Positions 1 to 7,347 of a stretch of DNA of 16,294 bases are shown here, piece by piece; position 1 is the first letter of the stretch, and each line of letters begins with the position of its first letter. The position numbers and the translations under genes were made by a program. Origin of the DNA: Candidatus Gastranaerophilales bacterium (GTDB taxonomy: Bacteria > Cyanobacteriota > Vampirovibrionia > Gastranaerophilales > Gastranaerophilaceae); contig CALUVK010000019.1 in the NCBI GenBank assembly GCA_944324205.1, positions 1 through 16,294 of the forward strand, read 5' to 3'. The notes beneath the pieces are model-generated. The model did not search any database and had not been told where the DNA came from. It saw nothing but the letters and a program-made list of their open reading frames with translations.

Positions 1-163
1 TACTAGATTTACTCAATAGCTGTTCTTTGAGTGTGTTTATAAATGGTTCGATATAAAACGCATTATTTCCGCCATTTACAAATTGACCCTTTTTAGGGTC
101 TTTTTTGTTAGTAAAATCAATACTTTTAGGTGGCTCGAGAGCAAATAAGATGCGGTAAATCAC
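1..163 (-). CDS. Possible partial CDS running off the left edge, unknown product
   Basis: On the minus strand a frame stays free of stops from 202 down to base 1, about 66 codons, which is long for DNA this AT-rich. Its translation looks protein-like, with the stretches ALEPPKSIDFTNKKD, FVNGGNNAFYIEPF and INTLKEQLL. There is no ATG; the only plausible start I see is GTG at 163-161, without a clear ribosome binding site, and an in-frame TGA lies at 205-203. The upstream part coincides with repeat copy A, so the 5' end may be truncated or created by the repeat. The hairpin at 85-100 falls inside the frame (encoding DPKKG), so this reading and the terminator reading compete. I do not recognise the family. 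Confidence 0.35.
   Translation of the reverse strand, partial: MIYRILFALEPPKSIDFTNKKDPKKGQFVNGGNNAFYIEPFINTLKEQLLSKSS
85..106 (+). terminator. Terminator-like hairpin with T-tract
   Basis: A perfect 6-bp stem, GACCCT (85-90) and AGGGTC (95-100), encloses a TTTT loop and is followed directly by six T residues (101-106). This is the textbook layout of a rho-independent terminator reading to the right. No convincing plus-strand gene ends before it: the best candidate tail stops at TAA 54-56 and looks unlike protein. The opposite strand is open across it, so it may be coincidence within a gene. Confidence 0.4.
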
Positions 164-190
164 TGATTTATCGCATCTTATGGACTTATA
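146..190 (+). repeat. Dispersed repeat copy A, with long inverted repeat
   Basis: Bases 154-190 match 860-896 at 32 of 37 positions without gaps. In this copy the element lies in a longer palindrome: 146-162 pairs with 164-180 as a 17-bp stem with a single G-T pair, around a central C, giving a strong hairpin (the innermost pairs would open to form the loop). The segment after the stem (ATGGACTT) is shared with copy B but is not part of the palindrome. It lies just past the 3' end of the gene at 215-667. Confidence 0.7.
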
Positions 191-214
191 GTATCCATCT
201 TTTCATTAATTTAT

Positions 215-667
215 TTAAAAAAACTCAGGTCCATCACTTATATATCTAGTATCACCTTTATCTAAATTATACTTTTTATATATATCATCTAATTCTGTAC
301 GTACTTGTTTTTTATCAGTAAAATTTCTAACAATTAATTTTATTGAATCTAAAACTCGGTTACCAGTGCTTGTATTTTTCTTTGAAACAAATAGTGATTG
401 ATTATGTAAAAAATCTTTTTCTAAATTGTTAACATATAAACTTGTCATAAAATACTCATCACGTGGGTCACGATAAGAAACTATACTTATAGTATCATTT
501 TTTCCATCATTTAAAATAGTTTTTATAGAATTTAAAAATTTAACATCACAAGTTTTTTTAGCATGGTCAAAGGCATCTCTCAAGGTATTATTTGGAACTA
601 ATTTTGATGAAAAAGTCGGATTCGTGTTGTGACAGCTTTTAATTGATTGATAATTTCTAATTTCCAT
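215..667 (-). CDS. Hypothetical protein with N-terminal NPTF tag
   Basis: A 150-residue protein I cannot assign to a family. Its first 25 residues look unstructured and contain NPTFSSKLVPNNTLRDAF, similar in style and position to the tags on the next two genes. The rest is polar and mixed alpha/beta, with the segments TISIVSYRD and VLDSIKLIVRNFTDKKQ; there is no signal peptide or membrane segment. The ATG at 667 is supported by AAGGAG (minus strand, 681-676) eight bases upstream. It is a monocistronic gene between two copies of a 37-nt direct repeat, which hints at a small accessory cassette. No catalytic motif is visible. The ORF is solid and the function unknown. Confidence 0.8.
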   Translation of the reverse strand: MEIRNYQSIKSCHNTNPTFSSKLVPNNTLRDAFDHAKKTCDVKFLNSIKTILNDGKNDTISIVSYRDPRDEYFMTSLYVNNLEKDFLHNQSLFVSKKNTSTGNRVLDSIKLIVRNFTDKKQVRTELDDIYKKYNLDKGDTRYISDGPEFF

Positions 668-784
668 AATTCTTACTCCTTAATATAAATATCAACATAG
701 TACATAAAATCCCTAAATTTTTTTTTACCTAATTGTTAACTTATTGTTACATTTATACTAACGTATTTCTATGCAAGACTAAAA

Positions 785-851
785 GTTGTAGGTCGAGAAT
801 TCTTGTCCTGTGCCTTAACAAAAATTGTAGGTTGGAGTTTACACCAACAAA
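785..851 (+). repeat. Two related TTGTAGGT modules in tandem
   Basis: Two units begin with TTGTAGGT(C/T)G, at about 786 and 825, then GAG, and each ends in AACAAAA (about 817-823 and 846-852). Their middles differ. The second contains GTTGG (831-835) facing CCAAC (844-848), which could form a short hairpin. They sit directly upstream of repeat copy B and may form one composite intergenic element with it. The pattern is clear by eye, but the boundaries are approximate. Confidence 0.45.
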
Positions 852-859
852 AATGTTTT

Positions 860-896
860 GGTAAATCACAGATTTACAGCATCCTATGGACTTGTA
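860..896 (+). repeat. Dispersed repeat copy B
   Basis: Same orientation as copy A, with five mismatches in 37 nt. The core keeps a perfect 7-bp inverted repeat, GTAAATC (861-867) and GATTTAC (871-877), around a 3-nt loop; the longer outer stem of copy A is lost. It lies about 200 nt upstream of the start of the 215-667 gene and directly before the remnant regulator gene. Confidence 0.7.
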
Positions 897-908
897 CGAA
901 AGGTTTGA

Positions 909-1093
909 TTATTCTTTTACATTTTCCTTATTGATTTTAGTTGCAGCTCTTTTAATAAATTCTTCATTGAAATGAAACATCAAGAACAGCAATTTGTCGT
1001 ATTTTAGACCCAGAAAATACTTCAATCACATTGAATACAATAGAAAAAGTCACTAAATATTTGGGCAAACGTATTATTTTATCTTTTGCATAA
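909..1093 (+). pseudogene. Frameshifted remnant of a small XRE-type antitoxin/regulator
   Basis: From 971 to the TAA at 1091-1093, one frame reads TSRTAICRILDPENTSITLN, then TIEKVTKYLGKR and IILSFA. This is the second half of the helix-turn-helix domain of small antitoxin-like regulators (HTH_37/HigA type), whose hallmark is TSR-x4-R-x-LDP-x-NTS-x-TL-x-T-x-x-K-x3-LGK. That frame has a stop at 968-970. The preceding part of the domain, FNKFFIEMK, continues in the frame that ends at 975-977, so one A appears to be missing from the AAA run. Further upstream the frame hits a TGA at 906-908 and no start codon exists. The gene is therefore broken at the 5' end and frameshifted. No toxin partner is visible. 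The sequence abuts repeat copy B. Confidence 0.65.
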
Positions 1094-1135
1094 ATCATTA
1101 TACAGTTTAATATTTTACTAGCAAAAATATTTTTG

Positions 1136-2269
1136 ATGTGTTTTATAAAAAACATGTATGGAAATGTTGCAAATAAAAATAACAGCATAAATTTTGGTCT
1201 TAGGATTAGGCTTTCAGATAAAGGTTTGTTAAATCTTTCTCAAAAGCCTGACATTTTGTATGCATCAACTCCTCTGGATTTTTTCTATAGAGAACCTAAA
1301 AATAAACAAAAATTAGATGCTTTGTCTATTAAAATTAAAGAAAGAATTCGTCAAGAGCAAAGAAAAGCTAATAATTCAAATATAAAAAAGATGGTTTTGA
1401 ATAAATGTTATGTTTATGCAAATAAATTAAGGGCTTTAGCTAGTAAATTCTTGGTTTATGAACATTTACTTGATTTTTATAAATCTTTTAAATTGATTAA
1501 GAATCTAACTCCGGCATCTCCTCAATATATTGTAGAATGGGCAAAAATAGGAAATTCAATTCATAATAAATTTATAGAGATGAATATTGAGGACGGAAAA
1601 ATAGAAGAAATTGCAAAATCAGGAGAGCCTCATATATTTCTTTTGAATCATAATAACCCGGAAAAAGACAAGTTTATATATCCAATTTTTAATTCTTTTC
1701 TAAATTATGCATATACAGCATTTGGCAGACAAAATGATTGTCCCAGACCGAATATTATAGTTAGCCACAATGTTTTGGATCTGGTAAATAATAAGTTCAG
1801 AAATATATATAAAAAGATGGGACTTATTCCTGTTGATGCATCTTTATCTGAAAGAAAAGCTGATAAGAATGTTTTGCCTGTCAGGTATTTAATAGAGAAA
1901 TTTATTCATAAAAAAAGTAATTTGTTTATTTTTCCAGAGGGTAATAATTCTATCTACAAAGACAAGCCTTTAAAAGATAAATTTCAACCGGGTGTTGCAA
2001 AAATTGTAAAAAATATTTTGGATGTGAAAGAATCTGTAAGGATTGTACCATTAGGCCTTTCGTATACTCGTGATAAAAATAATATGGGTTCAGTGCATAT
2101 AGGAGATACTATTTTACTTCGAAGAAAGGGGAATCAAATTTATCGTATAACAGATAGTGGAATAGAAGAATTTCTTTGTAATTCAAATGCTCAGGATGTT
2201 ACCGGCAGTATAAAGAGGTTGCTTTGTTTAGAACTTGAAAAGAGTGTTGTTTTAAGCAAAATAGAATAA
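1136..2269 (+). CDS. PlsC-like lysophospholipid/glycerophosphate acyltransferase
   Basis: A 377-residue protein whose C-terminal half carries the acyltransferase blocks of the PlsC/LPLAT family, which moves acyl chains onto lysophosphatidate or related acceptors at the inner membrane face. Block I is LLNHNNPEKDKF near residue 172, with five rather than four residues between His and Asp. Block III is FIFPEGNNSIYKDKPLKDKF followed by QPGVAKI near 264-290, and block IV is RIVPLGLSY. The first 150 residues are a helical extension absent from short PlsC enzymes. The N-terminus contains NNSINFG, one of the short tags discussed under findings. The start is uncertain: TTG 1133, ATG 1136 and ATG 1154 are in frame and none has a clear ribosome binding site. 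The acceptor substrate cannot be told; a broken regulator gene lies directly upstream. Confidence 0.8.
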   Translation: MCFIKNMYGNVANKNNSINFGLRIRLSDKGLLNLSQKPDILYASTPLDFFYREPKNKQKLDALSIKIKERIRQEQRKANNSNIKKMVLNKCYVYANKLRALASKFLVYEHLLDFYKSFKLIKNLTPASPQYIVEWAKIGNSIHNKFIEMNIEDGKIEEIAKSGEPHIFLLNHNNPEKDKFIYPIFNSFLNYAYTAFGRQNDCPRPNIIVSHNVLDLVNNKFRNIYKKMGLIPVDASLSERKADKNVLPVRYLIEKFIHKKSNLFIFPEGNNSIYKDKPLKDKFQPGVAKIVKNILDVKESVRIVPLGLSYTRDKNNMGSVHIGDTILLRRKGNQIYRITDSGIEEFLCNSNAQDVTGSIKRLLCLELEKSVVLSKIE

Positions 2270-2344
2270 GAAGAGTTTTTGAGCGGGTATTACCATGTTT
2301 AATATATTTGTGTTATAAATCTATTATATTATTATCAGGCTTAC

Positions 2345-2373
2345 TTGAAAATCAATTTTGTCTGATATAGTAT
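2345..2373 (+). promoter_or_regulatory. Candidate sigma-70 promoter before the GH13 gene
   Basis: TTGAAA (2345-2350), a 17-nt spacer and TAGTAT (2368-2373) would start transcription near 2380. This would give a leader of about 118 nt that includes the hairpin at 2403-2426. Two direct repeats of TTAATGT follow, at 2381 and 2398. The -10 element matches only four of six positions. Confidence 0.4.
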
Positions 2374-2402
2374 ATTACTGTTAATGTGTATTATATATTA
2401 AT

Positions 2403-2426
2403 GTTAAATTTTGTAAAAAATTTAAC
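2403..2426 (+). promoter_or_regulatory. Perfect inverted repeat with GUAA loop in the GH13 leader
   Basis: GTTAAATTTT (2403-2412) and AAAATTTAAC (2417-2426) form a perfect 10-bp stem around GTAA, which in RNA is a GNRA-class tetraloop. No T-tract follows, so it is not a terminator. It lies 72 nt upstream of the GTG start. It could be an RNA structural element of the leader or a DNA operator. Confidence 0.5.
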
Positions 2427-2497
2427 GGTGCATGCCCGAAATATGGCAAAAAATTTTATTTTACATTCTTTATATATGTAGAAGGAGTACTCGAAAG

Positions 2498-5400
2498 GTG
2501 TTTATTAATAGAATTAATGGTGTAACAAATCCCAATTTTAAAGGTTATCAGCACGTAAAGAATGAAACGGGCGAAACGGTTATGAAGTTCAATTATCCTT
2601 ATAATTATAAAAACGAGGATTGTGAACTTGTATTTTACAAAGTGACCCCGACTGAAAATTATAATTACAAGGTTGATGAAAAACCTATTTATACTGTGAA
2701 GATGAAGCCGGAAGGGGTTAATGTTAACCTGCAGGACGTTACAAACCTTGATAAAGAGGAAGCTATTGCGTATAAAGTAGTCAGGAAAGATAAAAACGGA
2801 AAAGTTATCTGGGAAGGGCCGGATACCGGCGTTCAGATGAGAAAACTCAACGATAATGAGTATGGTTTCAGAGTTCACCAGGATTACAAATGGGATACAA
2901 ATCAAACGAAAGATGGAAAATTTATACCAACACATGAGTATTTAGATGGTCCGACAGATTATGCGTACACTCTTTTAACCAGAAATGGTACAACTCCTAC
3001 GGTACAAGGTGCGGCTTATCTTGCTATTCCTGATTCATTTAAACCCGGCATGAAATATAAAGGTTTTGATGACCCGAACACGGGAGAAATATATTATGAC
3101 AAAGATTATCAGAAGGAAATGGAAGGGGTTATAAAGAGCTTTTCAAACCGTTTTGGCGGTGGTATTGCTGGGCTTCAGGCAGGAATACCTTATCTAAAGA
3201 AGAGCGGTTATAAATTACTGTTTTCGCTTCCGACGGCAAACGGTGATGACAAATCTGCTCCCGGATATTGGAACAAAAATAACTTTCAGGTATCTCCGGA
3301 TATGGGAAATCTTGAAAACTACAAAAGTTTCTTAAAAGAGCTTTATCGTAACGGTATGGGATATGTTTACGACGGAACCTTTACTTCAGAAGGCTTAGAA
3401 GGCATTCATTTTCAATATGCTTTAAGATGGGCTAACAGAAATCCGCAGACTTATTACTGGTTCCGACTGAATGGTCTTAAAGATACAAGCATCGGACTCG
3501 GTGTGCTGCCAACAAAAGCTGACACACTTGCTCACAGAATAATAAATGCACCTTATAATTATGAGCTACAGAGTGACGGAACTTATAAAGCTGTTGCAAA
3601 TCCTGATTATAAATCTGACAGAGAAACACTTGTTCAGATTTATGATAAAACTCAGGTAAGTGAAAATCAAATAAAAAGTTTAGATAATGCGATTAAAACT
3701 TATCAACGCTTAAAAGCCGGCAATGAACTTGATAAAATTACTTATGATGATACTCTTATAAATTACGTATTCCAGATTGATCCTAAAGAATACAAAGATA
3801 GAATTAATGTTATTAACGATTTGAATAAAAATTTCGGGAAAAATATCAAGCTTGATACGCCAGACGGAACAATTATGGCTTGTAATTTTTCTAATTTCCA
3901 TATTGATAAAGATGCAAACGGAACGGTTAACTGGGATGCCAACAAGGATATGATTAAATTGAATTATCATATCTCCGGTTATGATGAAAAATTATTACAA
4001 GCTATTCCTAATATCGCTCAGCGTAGTCAAGAACGTGCAATGATTGAAAGAGGTACTAAGGAAGTTCGTGATTTAACAGTTCAAACGGTAATATATTTGA
4101 TGCAAACTGCAAAAGATGTGCAAACAAAATATACCGCTCAAACTGTCGGGGCTGCCAAAACAATTGAAGCTCTGGATAAATTAATTAAGGATGAAAAATT
4201 GCCTGCAGAAACAAAGATTACTCCGGAAATGCTTAATAATATCCTGAACGGTCGTTATATGCTTGCACCGAAAGGAACTCTTGATAAAGATGATACAACA
4301 GTAAAAGCTTTGATGGAACTTCCGCTTGATGCTTTAGAGTTTGGTGAAAATACGGTCGGGGTTTTATCAACTTCTTATCTTTCAAACAGAGCTACGACTG
4401 ATGAAACTATAGGAGTTTCAAGATTTGACTTGATGAAACAAAACAATCCGCATTTAGTTGAGCCTTATACAAATGTTTATAAAAAAATGAACAGTTTGTA
4501 TCAAAACGAGCTTAAAAGTTTTGCAGATAAAGTTATAAAAAATGTCAATGATAAATCCTCAGAAAAACTTCTTGATGCAAACGGTGATTATACCGAATAC
4601 GGAGAATATGTTATTAATCTTATCGGCAAAGATATTGCAAGATATGCTTTCTTCAAGTCTTTAACCGGTGAAAATTTAAGAACAAAAATCCTTCCGGATG
4701 GAGAGATGACATATGATTATGACAGGTTAAAAGCTGAAACTACACTCAAAGGGCTTGGAATTAACGCTCATAGTCCTGAAGATGAAGCAATGCAGCTTGA
4801 AAAGAAAATCGAAAAAGGTCTTAAAAAACTTTCCGATAGTGATGTAAATTATGTTGCAGATGCTGTATCAAAGCAGATTGCGGGAACTGATACGATGAGC
4901 TTTAGAATAGCGGAAGCTCTTGTTGATAAATCTGGTTTGGGCCTTAATATGAGGCTTGATGCCGCAAAAGACGTTATGGATCAGGATGCGATAAGAAATA
5001 GAGATAATGATTTTGATGATGTAAATAATGAGACTATTAAATTTTGGAAACAAGCTGTTAAGGCAATAAAAGATGTTAACCCGAATGCTTATATTGCAGC
5101 TGAACTCACTGATATTGAAGCTTTAATGAAAGATAAATACGGTTATGACGGCAGCAAAGCTTATCCATACAACGGAATGACGGATATTGGCAGCAGATTT
5201 AACGGTGTACCTGATTTTATGACAAAATTGTTTAACGAAACAGGCATAACTACAGAAGCGGCATACTCATATTTCTTCACTGAAATGTTAAATGTATTTG
5301 CTAGAAATTTTGAAAATGGCGGTTTAAATAGTAAATGGGTTGGCAGCTATAATTATTTGTCTCACGATAGCATAAAAGAAAAAATAGAACTTCTTTTAGC

Positions 5401-7318
5401 TACAAGAAGTCCTGATTTCTTAAGAAACTTATACATATTTGCAGGAAACCACGATAAGCCGAGATTAATTCACGGTATCGCTCTTGATATGGCTTTATTC
5501 TACAGCAATGGCGAAAATAAAGAACATATGTTGGAAGCATTAAGAATTCTAACTAATTCGGATAAAGTTGAAGATATTCCGATTGAATTAAGACTTGGTG
5601 TTACTAATCCTGATTTGAAAAGAACAATAAGCTTTAATGCCGTAGCTCAGAGCCAGCTTTTAAGAGCGGTTATCAACGAGGATTTGAAGGGTATAGTTTC
5701 TGAAGCAGATATCGAAAATCTAAATAAAGCAATTGTCGATTTAACAAATGGGCATTATTTGACTGATGAAAAGAATATAAATTATCAGACGGTTGATATT
5801 AAAGAACTCTCGTCTCTTGAGAATGCATTTGCGGCAATTCTTGATATGGCTGAAAAATACGGCCTAAAGTTAAGTGATGCAGAAAAGAAAAAGCTTATAG
5901 AAGAAACCATTAAAAATGCCAATTCAAAGGACTTGTCCGATTATCAAGTTCTCCGGGATTTAGATGGGGATGTCGAAGTTGTCGGAGTGGAACTTAAAGA
6001 AAAGAATAATAACTATGCAAAAGATATTCTTGGAGCGAAATCCGATTATAACAACTACAGTTTGTATACTGTGCAGTTAGCAAGACTTCTTAGAGATTCT
6101 TATAACGGTACAAATAAAGAAGCTGTAAATTTTGCCATTAAAGACTTTGTTGAGAAATTTGACAGAAATACGGTAAGAAGTCATGCAACGGAACTTCCGA
6201 AGCTAGAGCCACAGGCAATAATCAAGAATAAAATGGGCTATGCAAGACGTGATTTGAGAACAGTGGCCGAAATGTTAGTTAAACAGGTTGAATACAAGAC
6301 AGGAAAACCTTTTGCAAACAAAGAAACCGTTATTAATACAATCTATAAATCTGCAACAGAACCTGCGGAAGCAAAAGCACAGATGCTTATGGCATACTAT
6401 GGAGCTCTGTTCGGAATTCCGCAAATGTATGCCGGTGATGAGATGGGTATGACAGGTTTGGAAGAAAAAGCAAAAAACATCTATCAGCAAAACAGAAATG
6501 TTCTTCCATGGACTCAGATAGATGAGAATAATATAATCGGAAACTATAGAAATGCTGTTATGCAAGGGATGAACAGTTCTCTTACCGGTTATAAGAGCAA
6601 TCCAGAGTTACACGCTCTGAATGACGGTACTCCATATTCTGCTGATGTTGTAGTAAACGGAAGAAACAGAGCTGAAGTCAAACAGAGAATTCATGATATA
6701 ACAAATGAATTGAAAAACGAGAAGAATGCTGACAAAATTAAACAATTAGAAGAAGAACAACGTAAGTTAATCAAAGATCTTGCCAAAATAGCATTTATGT
6801 CACAGAGTGCAAACGGTGATATGACAGTAAGTATATTCTACGCAGGTGATATTAACCACGAAAGCAGGCATGATTATTTTGCTGATCATCCAGAGATAAC
6901 TGATGAAGCTAGTCGTAAAAAATTCTTTGAAGATAATAATATAGAAACTATAAATCCAAAAAACAAATATATTCCTATTCAGGCAAAAACCGAGATTGAT
7001 GCAATAGAACTGCCCGTTAATGCAGCGGCAGGAGCTGCTGTTGCAGCGCTTCCGGTAGGAGCAGTATTTATGAATGCAAATCTCAGGGATAAAGCAAGGT
7101 ATGTTGTTAATGAAGCCGGAAAAATTGTTAAAGAAGGCGGCGGAAAGATTATTCTTGACGGTTTGACTGCTAAAAATGGGGTTATGGTCTTGAAGCATAT
7201 TGTATTTAAAGGTAGACCTTATTACAACAAAAAATATCATATAGCTTCGAATTTTTACCAAAATGTTGAAACTACACATGCAGAAGAAGGTGCTAAGCTT
7301 TCAATTATTGCAAAGTAA
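2498..7318 (+). CDS. Giant divergent GH13 (alpha-amylase family) protein
   Basis: About 1606 residues. The start is GTG 2498, ten bases after GAAGGAG (2481-2487); an earlier in-frame ATG at 2432 has no ribosome binding site. Residues 1-20 carry the tag TNPNFKGY and there is no signal peptide, so it is probably cytoplasmic. A beta-rich N-terminal domain precedes a GH13 barrel: GGGIAGLQAGIPYLKKSGYK is its opening strand and helix. Region I is YDGTFTSEGL (Asp about 292), region II MRLDAAKD (nucleophile Asp about 821), region III AAELTD (acid Glu about 869), region IV GNHD (Asp about 986), and MYAGDEMGM follows near 1310. The triad is intact, but region I lacks the usual NH of D-x-x-x-NH. About 530 residues separate regions I and II and about 325 separate region IV from AGDE, far more than normal, so two large helical insertions split the barrel. 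The C-terminus is beta-rich with an extra tail. Expected role: hydrolysis or transfer on alpha-glucans such as glycogen. Activity is uncertain. Confidence 0.85.
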   Translation: MFINRINGVTNPNFKGYQHVKNETGETVMKFNYPYNYKNEDCELVFYKVTPTENYNYKVDEKPIYTVKMKPEGVNVNLQDVTNLDKEEAIAYKVVRKDKNGKVIWEGPDTGVQMRKLNDNEYGFRVHQDYKWDTNQTKDGKFIPTHEYLDGPTDYAYTLLTRNGTTPTVQGAAYLAIPDSFKPGMKYKGFDDPNTGEIYYDKDYQKEMEGVIKSFSNRFGGGIAGLQAGIPYLKKSGYKLLFSLPTANGDDKSAPGYWNKNNFQVSPDMGNLENYKSFLKELYRNGMGYVYDGTFTSEGLEGIHFQYALRWANRNPQTYYWFRLNGLKDTSIGLGVLPTKADTLAHRIINAPYNYELQSDGTYKAVANPDYKSDRETLVQIYDKTQVSENQIKSLDNAIKTYQRLKAGNELDKITYDDTLINYVFQIDPKEYKDRINVINDLNKNFGKNIKLDTPDGTIMACNFSNFHIDKDANGTVNWDANKDMIKLNYHISGYDEKLLQAIPNIAQRSQERAMIERGTKEVRDLTVQTVIYLMQTAKDVQTKYTAQTVGAAKTIEALDKLIKDEKLPAETKITPEMLNNILNGRYMLAPKGTLDKDDTTVKALMELPLDALEFGENTVGVLSTSYLSNRATTDETIGVSRFDLMKQNNPHLVEPYTNVYKKMNSLYQNELKSFADKVIKNVNDKSSEKLLDANGDYTEYGEYVINLIGKDIARYAFFKSLTGENLRTKILPDGEMTYDYDRLKAETTLKGLGINAHSPEDEAMQLEKKIEKGLKKLSDSDVNYVADAVSKQIAGTDTMSFRIAEALVDKSGLGLNMRLDAAKDVMDQDAIRNRDNDFDDVNNETIKFWKQAVKAIKDVNPNAYIAAELTDIEALMKDKYGYDGSKAYPYNGMTDIGSRFNGVPDFMTKLFNETGITTEAAYSYFFTEMLNVFARNFENGGLNSKWVGSYNYLSHDSIKEKIELLLATRSPDFLRNLYIFAGNHDKPRLIHGIALDMALFYSNGENKEHMLEALRILTNSDKVEDIPIELRLGVTNPDLKRTISFNAVAQSQLLRAVINEDLKGIVSEADIENLNKAIVDLTNGHYLTDEKNINYQTVDIKELSSLENAFAAILDMAEKYGLKLSDAEKKKLIEETIKNANSKDLSDYQVLRDLDGDVEVVGVELKEKNNNYAKDILGAKSDYNNYSLYTVQLARLLRDSYNGTNKEAVNFAIKDFVEKFDRNTVRSHATELPKLEPQAIIKNKMGYARRDLRTVAEMLVKQVEYKTGKPFANKETVINTIYKSATEPAEAKAQMLMAYYGALFGIPQMYAGDEMGMTGLEEKAKNIYQQNRNVLPWTQIDENNIIGNYRNAVMQGMNSSLTGYKSNPELHALNDGTPYSADVVVNGRNRAEVKQRIHDITNELKNEKNADKIKQLEEEQRKLIKDLAKIAFMSQSANGDMTVSIFYAGDINHESRHDYFADHPEITDEASRKKFFEDNNIETINPKNKYIPIQAKTEIDAIELPVNAAAGAAVAALPVGAVFMNANLRDKARYVVNEAGKIVKEGGGKIILDGLTAKNGVMVLKHIVFKGRPYYNKKYHIASNFYQNVETTHAEEGAKLSIIAK

Positions 7319-7347
7319 TTTCAATTGTATAACTAAAATTTTATGAT

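Noticed and set aside
886..975. A 29-residue hydrophobic peptide frame (MDLYERFDYSF...LKstop)
   Set aside because: No ribosome binding site; it begins in repeat copy B and overlaps the remnant HTH gene in another frame, so chance is the simpler reading.
968..980. Programmed -1 frameshift joining the two HTH frames
   Set aside because: No X-XXY-YYZ slippery heptamer is present and the 5' part has no start codon, so gene decay explains it better.
964..1188. Minus-strand 74-residue frame
   Set aside because: It is the antisense of the HTH remnant and of the start of the acyltransferase gene, and its content is low-complexity hydrophobic.
2432..2497. N-terminal extension of the GH13 protein from ATG 2432 (a hydrophobic-looking start resembling a signal peptide)
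   Set aside because: GTG 2498 has GAAGGAG ten bases upstream and places the TNPNFKGY tag in the usual N-terminal position; ATG 2432 has no ribosome binding site.
6275..7279. Minus-strand frames inside the GH13 gene
   Set aside because: They are shadows of a strongly coding frame and read as Cys/Phe/Ile-rich antisense without family features.
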